A DNA stretch of 16,237 bases from JAGNNV01 sp031392925 (lineage in GTDB: Bacteria; Acidobacteriota; Vicinamibacteria; Fen-336; JAGNNV01), in the NCBI GenBank assembly GCA_031392925.1, contig JANMVV010000119.1, positions 1 through 16,237 on the forward strand, read 5' to 3'. The notes under the pieces are model-generated. The model was not told the origin of the DNA, ran no database searches, and saw only the letters and a program-made list of their open reading frames with translations. Of the stretch, positions 6,379-14,883 are shown one piece after another. Each line of letters begins with the position of its first letter. The first letter of the stretch is position 1. A program made the translations under genes and the position numbers.

Positions 6379-9300
6379 ATGAACCGACCTCTCAGAACAC
6401 TCGCTTGCACCGCTGCCCTGCTCGCTTGCGCGGCCGTGACCGTCTTTGCCCAGTCCACCACGGGCCGGATCGCCGGAAACGTCAAGGACACCACGGGGGC
6501 GGTCGTCCCGGGCGCCAACGTGGTCGCCACCGAGTCCCGCACCAGCTACACGCGTGCGGCGGTCACGGACGCGAAGGGTAACTACGTCATGGTGGCGCTG
6601 CCTCTAGGCTCGTACAACGTCACGGCTGAGCTGTCAGGCTTCCGGAAGACGTCGCGGTCGGGCTACACCCTGGTGGCCGACGGACGCATCACCGCCGACT
6701 TCGCCCTCGAGTTGGGCGTCCTCACCGAGACGGTAGAGGTCACGGTGCAAGGCGAAACCGTGAACACCACGTCGGGCGAGATCGCGCGCACCGTCGACAG
6801 CACGCAGGTGCAGAACCTGGCGTTGAACGGCCGCAACTACGTCCAGCTCACCACCCTCATTCCGGGCACACCCGAACTCAACCCCGACGCTCTCAGCATC
6901 ATGACCGGCCTGGGCATCAACACTTCCATCAACGGCAGCCGCAACAACTCGACCCTCCTGACCGTGGATGGCGGCTTCAACATGGACTCGGGCAGCAACA
7001 ACAGCCAGATCAGCAACGTGGGTGTCGACTTCATCGAGGAAGTCTCGATCAAGACGTCCAACTTCTCGGCCGAGTACGGCCGCAACTCCGGCGCCGCCGT
7101 CAACGTGGTCACCCGGGGCGGCTCCAACACATTCCATGGATCGGTCTTCGAGTACCTCCGGAACGAAGGGCTCGATGCCAACAACTACTTCAACATCCAG
7201 AAGAAGGTGGCGAAATCCGCCCTCACCTACAACAACTTCGGCGGCGCCCTCGGCGGACCCATCATCAAGGACAAGCTCTTCTTCTTCGCGGGCACCGAGT
7301 GGAAGCAGATCGACCGCTTCTCCAACCCTTCGCTCCAGACCCTGCCCGACTCCAGAATGCGGTCCGGCAACTTCTCCGCGCTGACCACCCAGATCAAAGA
7401 CCCGCTCACGGGGCTGCCCTTCCCGGGCAACATCATCCCGGCCAACCGTATCACCACCGACGGGCGGGCCATCGCCAAGCTCTACGAGAAGATGGCGGGC
7501 ACCGCCCTGTCCTACGAGGACGTGGCCAAGGCCAACAACGCTCTCTTCCAGCAGGCCAATCCCTTCAGGTGGCGCCAGGAGATGGTGCGCATCGACTACA
7601 ACATCAACAAGTCCCATCGGCTGACCACCCGGCTGCTCTTCGACCACTACGTCCTCACCGACCCCTACGGAACGTTCATCGGCGGCAACCTCCCCACCGT
7701 GCCCACCGACCGCAACCGCCCCGGCCGGAACGTGCAGGCCGCCGACATCTGGACCATCAAGCCCAACCTGCTGAATGAGATCAAGTTCAACTACTCGGGC
7801 AACGGCCAGAAGATCGACCCCGTGGGCGACACCTGGGCCCGCTCCACCTACGGCTTCCAGTTCCCGCAACTGTATCCGGCGGGCGGAACCTACGAGAACT
7901 CCGTTCCCAATGCCACCCTGCAGAACTTTGCCGGCTGGCTCAGCGCGAGTTCCGCCCTCGTTTCGCCCACCCAGGACTTCGCCCTCACCGACACCCTGAC
8001 CTGGCTCAGGGACGCCCACACCGTCAAAACCGGCATCCTCTACGTCTACAACACCAAGAAACAGAACGGCCGCTCCAACTACGCGGGCACGGTTAACTTC
8101 AACCCCACGGGGAACCCCAATACCACCGGCAACTCCTTTGCCGACGCGCTGCTTGGAAACTTCCGTTCCTACAGTGAAGCCCAGCTCGATCCGCTGGGCT
8201 ATTTCCGCTTCAAGCAGTTCGAGGCCTTCGCCACCGACGACTGGAAGGTCAGAAGCAACCTGAGCATCGAGGTTGGTCTCCGCTACGGCTACCACGTCCC
8301 GACCTACACTTTGGGTAACAACCTCACGGGCTTCGACCCGGCGCAGTACGATCCGTCCAAGGCGGTGAAGCTCAACACGAACGGAACCGTGGTTCCGAAC
8401 AGCGGCAACCGCTTCAACGGACTGGTCCGGGCCGGCGAGGTTCCGGCAGATCAGGTGGCCAACGTCCCCAACGCCAACTCCCCCTTCGTGCAGTCTCTTC
8501 CCATCGCCGTCAACCCAGGCCTCTATAGCCCGCAGCATCTCCTCATGCCGCGGTTCAGCTTCGCCTGGACGCCGGACGGCTCGGGCAAGACCGCGGTCCG
8601 CGGCGGCATCGGGCTCTCCTACGACCGGCCGGAGGGGAACCTCTACTTCTCGCTCCCCAACAACCCGCCCTTCGCCGACTCCTCGTCTTTCGAGAATGGC
8701 AACCTCTCCAATCCCGGCGGCGGCACCGCGGCCGCCCTGGCGCCCTTCGGGCAGGTCGACTCCATCGATCCGAATCTCGTCATCCCACGGAGTTGGAACT
8801 GGAGCCTGTCGGCCCAGCGCGAACTCGGATTCTGGGGCATGTTCGGCGAGTTGGCCTACGTCGGCGCGGCCGGACAGCAACTCTTGCGCCAGCCCGACAT
8901 CAACCAGCCGTCCTTCGCGGAACTCGAGGCCAATGCGACTGGAGCCAAGCTCCCGGTCAACTACCTCCGTCCGTACAAGGGCTACTCCTCCATCCGCCAG
9001 CGGCTTTCCGATGCCAACTCGAGCTACAACGCCATGCAGGTGTATCTGACCAAGCGCAAGGGCGACTTGAGGTTCACCCTGAACTACACCCTCAGCAAGG
9101 CCACCGATAACGCCAGCGGCAACGGCGACAATCCTGAGGATTACCTGAACAAGGACTACAACCAAGGCCCGGGCGACTTCGATCGCACCCACATCTTCGT
9201 GACCACATGGTCTTACGTTCTGCCCATCCTGAAGAACAACAAGGGCGCCCTCGGCGCCGTCTTCGGTGGCTGGGAGATCTCGGGCATCGCGCGTTACCAG

Positions 9301-9705
9301 ACCGGCGCGCCCCTCACCGTCACCGCCGACACCTCGATCGGCAACCGCCGCGCGGACCTCGTGCCGGGCCAGGATCCGTATCTGTCCGAGCCGATCAACC
9401 CGACCACCGGCGCCGTCCAGTGGTTGAACCCCGCGGCCTTCGTCGCTTCTCCCGAGGGGCGCCGCGGCAACCTCACCCGTGGCCAGTTTCGCGGGCCCGC
9501 GTACTCCGTACTGGATCTCTCGCTGCGCAAGCGGTTCGCGATCAAGGGAAATGTTCGACTGCAGGTTCAGGCGGACCTTTTCAACGCCCTGGACCGGGTC
9601 AACTGGGGCAACCCGGCGACCAACCTGAGCGGAGCGGGATTCGGCGTCATCACTACCACTCAACCGCCGCGCAACATTCAGTTGGGCGCTCGGGTGACGT
9701 TCTGA
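6379..9705 (+). CDS. Oar-like TonB-dependent outer-membrane receptor
   Basis: The 1108-residue protein starts with a signal peptide (MNRPLRTLACTAALLACAAV..., likely cut after VFA). A carboxypeptidase-regulatory-like beta-sandwich follows (about 27-112, beginning TTGRIAGNVKDTTGA). Then comes a plug domain (about 115-250) with GRNYVQLTTLIPG and VNVVTRGGSNTFHGS (from residue 241). The rest is a long beta-barrel rich in aromatic alternation, ending in RNIQLGARVTF with the terminal Phe expected of outer-membrane proteins. This is the large Oar/SusC-related receptor type that is expanded in Acidobacteriota. It should bind and import a large or scarce ligand using TonB energy; the ligand is unknown, and the genes behind it suggest a glycoside or sugar acid. 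ATG 6379 is chosen for its signal peptide and the AAGGA at 6364-6368; ATGs at 6238 and 6241 would add 47 or 46 residues ahead of the signal. It is the first gene of the operon, 20 nt before the isomerase. Confidence 0.93.
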   Translation: MNRPLRTLACTAALLACAAVTVFAQSTTGRIAGNVKDTTGAVVPGANVVATESRTSYTRAAVTDAKGNYVMVALPLGSYNVTAELSGFRKTSRSGYTLVADGRITADFALELGVLTETVEVTVQGETVNTTSGEIARTVDSTQVQNLALNGRNYVQLTTLIPGTPELNPDALSIMTGLGINTSINGSRNNSTLLTVDGGFNMDSGSNNSQISNVGVDFIEEVSIKTSNFSAEYGRNSGAAVNVVTRGGSNTFHGSVFEYLRNEGLDANNYFNIQKKVAKSALTYNNFGGALGGPIIKDKLFFFAGTEWKQIDRFSNPSLQTLPDSRMRSGNFSALTTQIKDPLTGLPFPGNIIPANRITTDGRAIAKLYEKMAGTALSYEDVAKANNALFQQANPFRWRQEMVRIDYNINKSHRLTTRLLFDHYVLTDPYGTFIGGNLPTVPTDRNRPGRNVQAADIWTIKPNLLNEIKFNYSGNGQKIDPVGDTWARSTYGFQFPQLYPAGGTYENSVPNATLQNFAGWLSASSALVSPTQDFALTDTLTWLRDAHTVKTGILYVYNTKKQNGRSNYAGTVNFNPTGNPNTTGNSFADALLGNFRSYSEAQLDPLGYFRFKQFEAFATDDWKVRSNLSIEVGLRYGYHVPTYTLGNNLTGFDPAQYDPSKAVKLNTNGTVVPNSGNRFNGLVRAGEVPADQVANVPNANSPFVQSLPIAVNPGLYSPQHLLMPRFSFAWTPDGSGKTAVRGGIGLSYDRPEGNLYFSLPNNPPFADSSSFENGNLSNPGGGTAAALAPFGQVDSIDPNLVIPRSWNWSLSAQRELGFWGMFGELAYVGAAGQQLLRQPDINQPSFAELEANATGAKLPVNYLRPYKGYSSIRQRLSDANSSYNAMQVYLTKRKGDLRFTLNYTLSKATDNASGNGDNPEDYLNKDYNQGPGDFDRTHIFVTTWSYVLPILKNNKGALGAVFGGWEISGIARYQTGAPLTVTADTSIGNRRADLVPGQDPYLSEPINPTTGAVQWLNPAAFVASPEGRRGNLTRGQFRGPAYSVLDLSLRKRFAIKGNVRLQVQADLFNALDRVNWGNPATNLSGAGFGVITTTQPPRNIQLGARVTF

Positions 9706-9725
9706 GCCTCAGACTTTCGGGGGCC

Positions 9726-10751
9726 ATGAACCGATCTTCAGCATTCTCGCCAGCGTTTTCGCCCGGGGGCCGGAGACACTTTCTCAAACAGGCCACCCTG
9801 GTCCCGATGGTGGCCGCCGGTCTCTCGCCCGCCACCGCAGCCGCTGCACTCACACCCATCAAACGCGCCGGCGGATCGCACTTGAAAGCGTCGCTCAACG
9901 CCTATTCATTCCTCGATCTTCTCAACGCAAACGCCAGGGATCCGGGTAAGGGCCTGGACCTGTTTCAGGTCTGCGACTTTTGCGCCAAGCACAACTTCGA
10001 CGCGGTAGACCTCACCGGCTATTTCTTCCCGGGCTATCCAAACGTTCCGACCGACCACTACATCTTCCGGCTCAAGCGCCACGCCTTCGATCTGGGCCTG
10101 GGGATCAGCGGCACCGGGGTGCGCAATGATTTTACCGCGGCTGATCAAGGCGTGAGGGCCGAGGGGGTGCAGCGGATCAAGACCTGGATCGAGGTCGCGG
10201 CCAGGCTCGGCGCGCCGGTGGTCCGCGCCTTCGCCGATTCGCAGGCGCCCTTCAAGAACTGGCAACAGGCGTCGGGTAACGCGAGCCGGGTGTCGGTCGA
10301 GACCTGGGTCGCCGATGCGCTGCGGGAGTGCGCGGAGCATGGGAAGAAGTTCGGCGTAATCGTGGCGGTGCAGAACCATGGCGACTTCATCAACACCGGC
10401 GAGGAGCACCTCAGCCTGCTCCGGCGTGTCGATCATGAATGGTGCGCTCCCCTGGTGGACACCGGGAAGTACAACGCCGCCGATCCCTATGCGGAGATCG
10501 CCCTGGTCGCCCCCTACGCGGTGAACTGGCAGATCAAGGAGTTGATCGGAACCGGAGCCGATTCGTCCCCCATCGACATGAAGAGAATGATCACCATCAT
10601 TCGTCAGTCCGGCTATCGCGGCTATCTGCCCATTGAGACTCTGGTCTCGGGACGGAAGGACTACCGTCCTCTCGTGGACTTACCGAAGATGCTGGCCGAA
10701 ATGCGCGCGGCCATCGCCGCCACCGAGTCCATCGCACCGCACGGAATGTAA
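9726..10751 (+). CDS. Tat-exported sugar phosphate isomerase/epimerase family protein (TIM barrel)
   Basis: The 341-residue product begins with a twin-arginine signal, GGRRHFLKQA (Arg16-Arg17), followed by a hydrophobic and Ala-rich stretch, so it is probably folded with its metal in the cytoplasm and exported. The rest fits the xylose-isomerase-like TIM barrel (AP endonuclease family 2), whose members isomerise or epimerise sugars and keto-sugars using a divalent metal. Candidate metal or catalytic residues lie in VAVQNHGDF (His218), VDTGKYNAADPY (Asp245) and LPIETLVSG (Glu304). GGGGG precedes the ATG by a few bases. It sits 20 nt behind the receptor and 14 nt before the DUF1080 gene. Homologues often accompany Gfo/Idh oxidoreductases and DUF1080 proteins. 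The name keeps the family term; a phosphorylated substrate is unlikely for an exported protein. Confidence 0.87.
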   Translation: MNRSSAFSPAFSPGGRRHFLKQATLVPMVAAGLSPATAAAALTPIKRAGGSHLKASLNAYSFLDLLNANARDPGKGLDLFQVCDFCAKHNFDAVDLTGYFFPGYPNVPTDHYIFRLKRHAFDLGLGISGTGVRNDFTAADQGVRAEGVQRIKTWIEVAARLGAPVVRAFADSQAPFKNWQQASGNASRVSVETWVADALRECAEHGKKFGVIVAVQNHGDFINTGEEHLSLLRRVDHEWCAPLVDTGKYNAADPYAEIALVAPYAVNWQIKELIGTGADSSPIDMKRMITIIRQSGYRGYLPIETLVSGRKDYRPLVDLPKMLAEMRAAIAATESIAPHGM

Positions 10752-10765
10752 CAGGGAGTGACCCA

Positions 10766-12142
10766 ATGAACTCACAACTTCACCGGGGGCGGGGCTTCAT
10801 GGCCCTGTTCGTGCTTTTCGCGTCGGGGGCCACCGCCTCCGCGCAAGGGGCCTGGAGGCCGCTCTTCAATGGCAAGGACCTGACCGGATGGACGCAGATG
10901 AACGGAACCGCAAGGTACGCAGTCGAGGCGGGCGCGATCGTCGGAACCACGGTGGTGGACTCCCCTAACAGCTTCCTCGGCACCAGCGAGGAGTTCGGCG
11001 ACTTCATCCTGGAGTACGAAGCGAAGGTCGAGTCGAACATCAACAGCGGCGTGCAGATCAGAGGGCTTAGGAACCAGGGCTACAAAGAGGGGAAGGTCTA
11101 CGGCTACCAGGTGGAAATCGATCCGTCCGAGCGGGCCTGGACGGGCGGGATCTACGATGAGTCTCGGCGGGGCTGGCTGCACACCCTCGAAGCTCAGGAC
11201 GAATCCAGGCGGGCTTTTCGGATGGGCGAGTGGAACCGGTTCCGCGTCGAGGCCATCGGTGACTCGATCCGCACCTGGGTGAACGGCGTGCCGTGCGGGA
11301 ATGTTCTGGACAATCAGACCGCGAAGGGGTTCATCGCCCTTCAGGTTCACAGCATCGGCAACGATGCCGCCCGGGCGGGCGAGAGCGTGCGTTTCCGCAA
11401 CCTCCGCATCCTGACCGCGGACCTGGAGCGGCAGCGAACCCCCGATCGGGCTGAGGTTCCCCAGCAAAACCACATTCCGAATACCCTGATCGAACGCGAG
11501 AAGACCCTGGGCTTCAAGTTGCTGTGGGACGGCAAGACCACGGGCGGCTGGCGCGGCGCGAAACTCGATCGCTTTCCCGAAGGCGGCTGGGAGATCAAGG
11601 ATGGCGTACTTTCGGTGATGGAGTCGGGCGGCAAGGAGCCCACCGCAGGGGGCGACATCGTCACCGTGGACGAATACCAGAACTTCGAGTTGAGTCTGGA
11701 GTTCCTGATCACCAAGGGCGCCAACAGCGGGGTCAAGTATTTCGTCGATACCGGACTCAACAAGGGCGCGGGCTCCGCGATCGGTTGTGAGTACCAGATC
11801 CTGGACGAGGCCGTTCACCCGGACGCGAAGCTGGGCACTAACGGCAACCGCAAGCTGGCCGGACTGTATGACCTGATCCCGCCCGCGAATATCCGCTTCA
11901 ACGGCGTGGGCGAGTGGAATCGCGCGCGCGTGGTGGTGCGGGGATCGCACGTGGAGCACTGGCTGAACGGATTCAAGACCGTGGAATACGAACGGGGCAC
12001 CCAGCTGTGGCGCGCGCTGGTCAGTCACAGCAAGTATGTCGATTGGCCCCTCTTCGGAGAGGCATCCAAGGGGCGCATCCTGCTGCAGGACCACGGGAAC
12101 CGGGTGTCTTTCCGCTCGATCAAGATCCGTGAACTGAGGTGA
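10766..12142 (+). CDS. Secreted tandem DUF1080 protein (3-keto-disaccharide hydrolase family)
   Basis: The 458-residue protein has a Sec signal peptide (cut likely after ASA, about residue 26). Two copies of the DUF1080 concanavalin-like beta-sandwich follow. Copy 1 (about 30-213) starts WRPLFNGKDLTGW and contains NINSGVQIRG and GEWNRFRVEA. Copy 2 (about 250-458) starts FKLLWDGKTTGGWRG and contains GANSGVKYFVD and GEWNRARVVVRG. The shared NGKDLTGW-like opening, SGV strand and GEWN motif define the family, which is named for hydrolysis of 3-keto-glycosides; other members may only bind carbohydrate. One copy is the usual size for many members, so the duplication is notable. GGGAG sits 8 nt before the ATG. 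Likely location is periplasm or cell surface. It is followed after 37 nt by a broken Gfo/Idh gene, the family that makes 3-keto-sugars in such pathways. Confidence 0.87.
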   Translation: MNSQLHRGRGFMALFVLFASGATASAQGAWRPLFNGKDLTGWTQMNGTARYAVEAGAIVGTTVVDSPNSFLGTSEEFGDFILEYEAKVESNINSGVQIRGLRNQGYKEGKVYGYQVEIDPSERAWTGGIYDESRRGWLHTLEAQDESRRAFRMGEWNRFRVEAIGDSIRTWVNGVPCGNVLDNQTAKGFIALQVHSIGNDAARAGESVRFRNLRILTADLERQRTPDRAEVPQQNHIPNTLIEREKTLGFKLLWDGKTTGGWRGAKLDRFPEGGWEIKDGVLSVMESGGKEPTAGGDIVTVDEYQNFELSLEFLITKGANSGVKYFVDTGLNKGAGSAIGCEYQILDEAVHPDAKLGTNGNRKLAGLYDLIPPANIRFNGVGEWNRARVVVRGSHVEHWLNGFKTVEYERGTQLWRALVSHSKYVDWPLFGEASKGRILLQDHGNRVSFRSIKIRELR

Positions 12143-12167
12143 GCTTTGAATTGAAGCAGGTAAAGAC

Positions 12168-12173
12168 GGAGGA
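12168..12173 (+). promoter_or_regulatory. Strong ribosome-binding site left in front of a dead gene
   Basis: GGAGGA ends 6 nt before the ATG at 12180. It is among the best Shine-Dalgarno matches in the window and shows that the pseudogene start was once used, and may still be translated into a 36-residue Tat-signal peptide. Confidence 0.6.
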
Positions 12174-12179
12174 AAGTTG

Positions 12180-12461
12180 ATGAAGCAAGCGAATTCCCGG
12201 CTCGGTCACACGCGACGGCTCTTCCTCACCCGGTCGGTGATGGGGACGGCCGGCAGTTTCGTGGCGCCGATCTTCATTCCCCGCACCTAATCGCTCGATG
12301 CCAGCGTCCCGGCAATCCTCACCGACCTGCGGCCCGGAGACATTCGATGGCCACAAAGCGACGAGCACCATCGCAACTGGCTCGAGAGCATCCTGAGCCG
12401 CAAAGACCCCATCGCACCCGTGGACCAGTCAAAGAGAGACAAAGAACAACTAAATTCGTGA
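12180..12461 (+). pseudogene. Gfo/Idh/MocA oxidoreductase remnant with internal deletion and stop
   Basis: ATG 12180 opens a 36-residue peptide with a Tat signal: HTRRLFLTRSVM, then GSFVAPIFIPRT, then TAA at 12288-12290. The IPRT end is typical of exported Gfo/Idh/MocA dehydrogenases just before the mature domain. In the same frame after the stop come SLDASVPA, which resembles the next few residues of such proteins, and then DIRWPQSDEHHRNWLESI and LSRKDPIAPVD, the characteristic C-terminal segment of the family. The usual His-Arg-Ser continuation is missing, and the frame ends at TGA 12459-12461. Intact relatives have roughly 430-450 residues, so the whole NAD(P)-binding fold and most of the C-terminal domain are gone. 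I infer a large in-frame deletion plus a nonsense mutation. These enzymes oxidise or reduce sugar hydroxyls, often at C3. Confidence 0.8.
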
Positions 12462-12504
12462 CCCGGGCTCCCCTCACCCTCACCGTCGTCGCCAGGGACG
12501 AGTC

Positions 12505-13785
12505 GTGTCAGTAGGGACCGCGGGCGTCGTCGTCGGCCGCGGATTGGAAACAGGCTTCCTCCCAGCCGACGAGGTTCGGGCGATCGTGCGCGAGGGTCTG
12601 GCCCGGATGCCGCTCGACGGCAAGCGCGTGCTGGTGCTGATCCCGGACGGCACCCGCACCATGCCCATGCTGTTCGACGTGCTGGAGGAGGCGGTGGCTC
12701 CGCGGGCGCGCGCGCTGGATTTCCTCGTGGCCCTCGGTACTCACCCGCCGATGAGCGACGCGGCGCTCTCGAAGCTCGTAGGTCGGACGGTGAGCGAAGG
12801 TTGGGCGGGCGAGCGTCGCGTCTTCAACCACCGCTGGGATGACCCTGCGACGTTCACGACCCTGGGGACGATCCCGGCCCGGGAGATCGAGCAACTGACG
12901 GGCGGACGGTTGAGCCGCGACGTGGCGGTGGCCCTCAACCGCCTGCCCCTCGACTACGACCATGTGCTGGTGTGCGGCCCGGTCTTCCCCCACGAGGTGG
13001 CGGGCTTTTCGGGCGGCACCAAATACCTGTTCCCGGGCATCGCCGGGGCCGAGATCATCCACTTCACCCACTGGCTGGGGGCGCTCATCACCAACTACGA
13101 GGTGATTGGAACGAAGGCGACGGCGGTGCGGGCGGTAATCGACCGCGCCGCGAGCCTGGTCGATCGGCCGCTCTCCCTCATCGCCCCGGTGACGTTTCAC
13201 GAGGGAATCGCAGGGATCTACTGCGGACCGATGGCGGAAGCCTGGTCGGCGGCGGCGGATCTGTCCTCGCGGCGCCACATCGTCTGGCTCGAACGGCCGG
13301 TCAAGCGCGTACTCTCGATCATGCCCGAGATGTACGACGACCTGTGGGTCGCGGGCAAAGGCATGTACAAGATGGAGCCTGCGGTCGCAGACGGAGGCGA
13401 AGTGGTGATCTACGCTCCGCATGTGCGCGAGGTCAGCTACACCCACGGCCAGCTGATCGAGGCGGTCGGCTATCACTGCAAGGACTACTTCCTCAAGCAG
13501 TGGGACCGCTTCAAGGACGTCCCCGGCGGCATCCTCGCCCACTCCACTCATGTCAAGGGCCAGGGGACCTTCGACCCGGACACCAGCAAGGAGACTCCGC
13601 GCATCAGGGTTACGCTTGCGACCGGGATCCCGCGCGAGCGGTGCGAGAAGATCAACCTCGGCTACCTCGACCCGAAGAGTATCGACGCGGAAGCCTGGGC
13701 GGGGGAGGCTGACACGCTGGTGGTGCCGCGCGCCGGGGAGATGCTCTACCGGGTCAAGCCATCGAAGGAGAAGCGAAACGCATGA
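12505..13785 (+). CDS. LarA-like nickel-pincer racemase/epimerase
   Basis: The 426-residue protein belongs to the lactate racemase LarA superfamily (N-terminal DUF2088 domain). Members racemise or epimerise 2-hydroxyacids by hydride transfer on a nickel-pincer nucleotide cofactor. Landmarks seen: DGTR (48-51); THPPM with His80, corresponding to His108 of Lactiplantibacillus LarA; and HEVAGFSGGTK with His163 and Lys173, then IHFTH with His189. The spacings of 10 and 16 residues equal those between LarA His174, the cofactor-bound Lys184 and Ni-ligand His200, so catalysis should be intact. Known branches act on lactate, malate, phenyllactate and gluconate. The adjoining sugar kinase favours a sugar acid here, by inference. 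No cofactor genes (larB, larC, larE) are in the window. GTG 12505 is preceded by AGGGA at a 6-nt spacing. The stop overlaps the kinase start by 4 nt (ATGA). Confidence 0.88.
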   Translation: MSVGTAGVVVGRGLETGFLPADEVRAIVREGLARMPLDGKRVLVLIPDGTRTMPMLFDVLEEAVAPRARALDFLVALGTHPPMSDAALSKLVGRTVSEGWAGERRVFNHRWDDPATFTTLGTIPAREIEQLTGGRLSRDVAVALNRLPLDYDHVLVCGPVFPHEVAGFSGGTKYLFPGIAGAEIIHFTHWLGALITNYEVIGTKATAVRAVIDRAASLVDRPLSLIAPVTFHEGIAGIYCGPMAEAWSAAADLSSRRHIVWLERPVKRVLSIMPEMYDDLWVAGKGMYKMEPAVADGGEVVIYAPHVREVSYTHGQLIEAVGYHCKDYFLKQWDRFKDVPGGILAHSTHVKGQGTFDPDTSKETPRIRVTLATGIPRERCEKINLGYLDPKSIDAEAWAGEADTLVVPRAGEMLYRVKPSKEKRNA

Positions 13786-14864
13786 AGTACGGACTCGACA
13801 TCAGGCCTGCAGGTGCGATGGACTTCGTCTCGCTCGGAGCGCTGGTCCACCGGTTGGATCCGGGACGGGTTCCTTTCCGCAAAGCCACGAACTGCGCGAT
13901 CCACGTGAGCGGGGGCGAGTTCAATTGCGCCGCGAACCTGGCCGATTGCTTCGGCTTGCGGACCGGCATCGTGACCGCCATGGTCGACTACCCGATCGGG
14001 GAGCTCATCGCCGAGCGGGTGAAGGCCATGGGCGTGACTCCTTTCTACAAGCGCTTCGCTCACGACGGCGTGCGCGGGCCCAACATGGCTGCGGTCTACT
14101 CCGACCAGGGCTTCGGGGTGCGTGCGCCCATCGTCTTCTACAACCGTGCAAACGAGGCGGCGGCGCTGCTCGGCCCAGGCGACTTCGACTGGAAGACGAT
14201 CTTCGCGGGCGGGGTGCGGTGGTTCCACTGCGGCGGTATCTTCGCCGCACTCTCGCCCTCCACCGCTGAACTGATCGTTGAGGGAATGCAGGCGGCCAAG
14301 GCGGCGGGGGCCATCTGCTCCTTCGATCTCAACTTCCGAGAAAAGCTCTGGAAGATCTCGGGCGGGGCCGAGCGCGCCGTGTCGGTGGTCACCCGCATCG
14401 TCGACAACGTGGACGTGCTGGTCGGCAACGAAGAGGACCTGCAGAAGGGCCTGGGTATTCCCGGTCCCGAGGTCGCGGCAACCTCGAAGCTCGACCCGAG
14501 CAGCTTTTTCGGCATGATCGAGAAGGTCGTGAAGAAGCATCCACAGGTGAAGGTCGTTGCCACCACGCTCCGCGAGGTCCACTCGACCAGCCGCCACTCC
14601 TGGGCTGCGGTCGCGTGGACCTTTGGCAAGACCCACGTCACACCCACCGCGGAACTCGACGTGTTCGACCGGGTGGGCGGCGGTGACGGTTTCTCCTCGG
14701 GCCTTTTCTACGGCCTGATGACCGGAGCCGAGCCCGAGGAGGCTCTCCGGTTAGGCTGGGCGCACGGCGCTCTGCTCACGACATTCCCCGGCGACACCAC
14801 CATGGCGACGGTGGAGCAGGTCCGGGCATTCGCCCGGGGCGGCTCCGCCCGCATCCAGCGCTAA
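13782..14864 (+). CDS. PfkB-family carbohydrate kinase, KDG-kinase-like
   Basis: The 360-residue cytosolic kinase is of the ribokinase/PfkB family. The N-terminal substrate-binding signature appears as VSGGEFNCAANLADCFGL. The C-terminal ATP/anion-hole motif is VGGGDGFSSGLFYGLM, with Asp302 as the expected catalytic base. GNEEDLQKGLGI is the usual Asn-Glu-x-Glu/Asp region. Overall the pattern is closest to 2-keto-3-deoxygluconate kinases, but fructokinase-like or other sugar-acid kinases are possible. An AAGGAG lies 11 nt upstream, and the ATG overlaps the TGA of the LarA-like gene (ATGA). The two proteins are therefore probably made in a fixed ratio and act in one pathway: epimerase product, perhaps after dehydration, to kinase. 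The GntR gene follows after 19 nt. Confidence 0.87.
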   Translation: MKYGLDIRPAGAMDFVSLGALVHRLDPGRVPFRKATNCAIHVSGGEFNCAANLADCFGLRTGIVTAMVDYPIGELIAERVKAMGVTPFYKRFAHDGVRGPNMAAVYSDQGFGVRAPIVFYNRANEAAALLGPGDFDWKTIFAGGVRWFHCGGIFAALSPSTAELIVEGMQAAKAAGAICSFDLNFREKLWKISGGAERAVSVVTRIVDNVDVLVGNEEDLQKGLGIPGPEVAATSKLDPSSFFGMIEKVVKKHPQVKVVATTLREVHSTSRHSWAAVAWTFGKTHVTPTAELDVFDRVGGGDGFSSGLFYGLMTGAEPEEALRLGWAHGALLTTFPGDTTMATVEQVRAFARGGSARIQR

Positions 14865-14883
14865 CCTCGCAATTCAGGATTAC

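Larger units (their letters stand above)
12143..12504. other. 362-bp stretch without an intact gene
   Basis: The stretch between the DUF1080 and LarA-like genes holds only the remains of a Gfo/Idh/MocA gene (12180-12461). Short spacers of 37 and 43 nt flank it. No promoter or terminator is evident, so the transcript probably reads through. Confidence 0.6.

Noticed and set aside
6634..9663. 1009-codon antisense frame within the receptor gene
   Set aside because: Very long, but Val/Gly/Arg-rich with no domain signature; explained by codon bias of the intact receptor on the other strand.
12180..12290. Functional 36-residue small protein
   Set aside because: It is an exact Tat-signal portion of a Gfo/Idh enzyme followed in frame by that family's C-terminal piece, so a gene remnant explains it better; translation remains possible.
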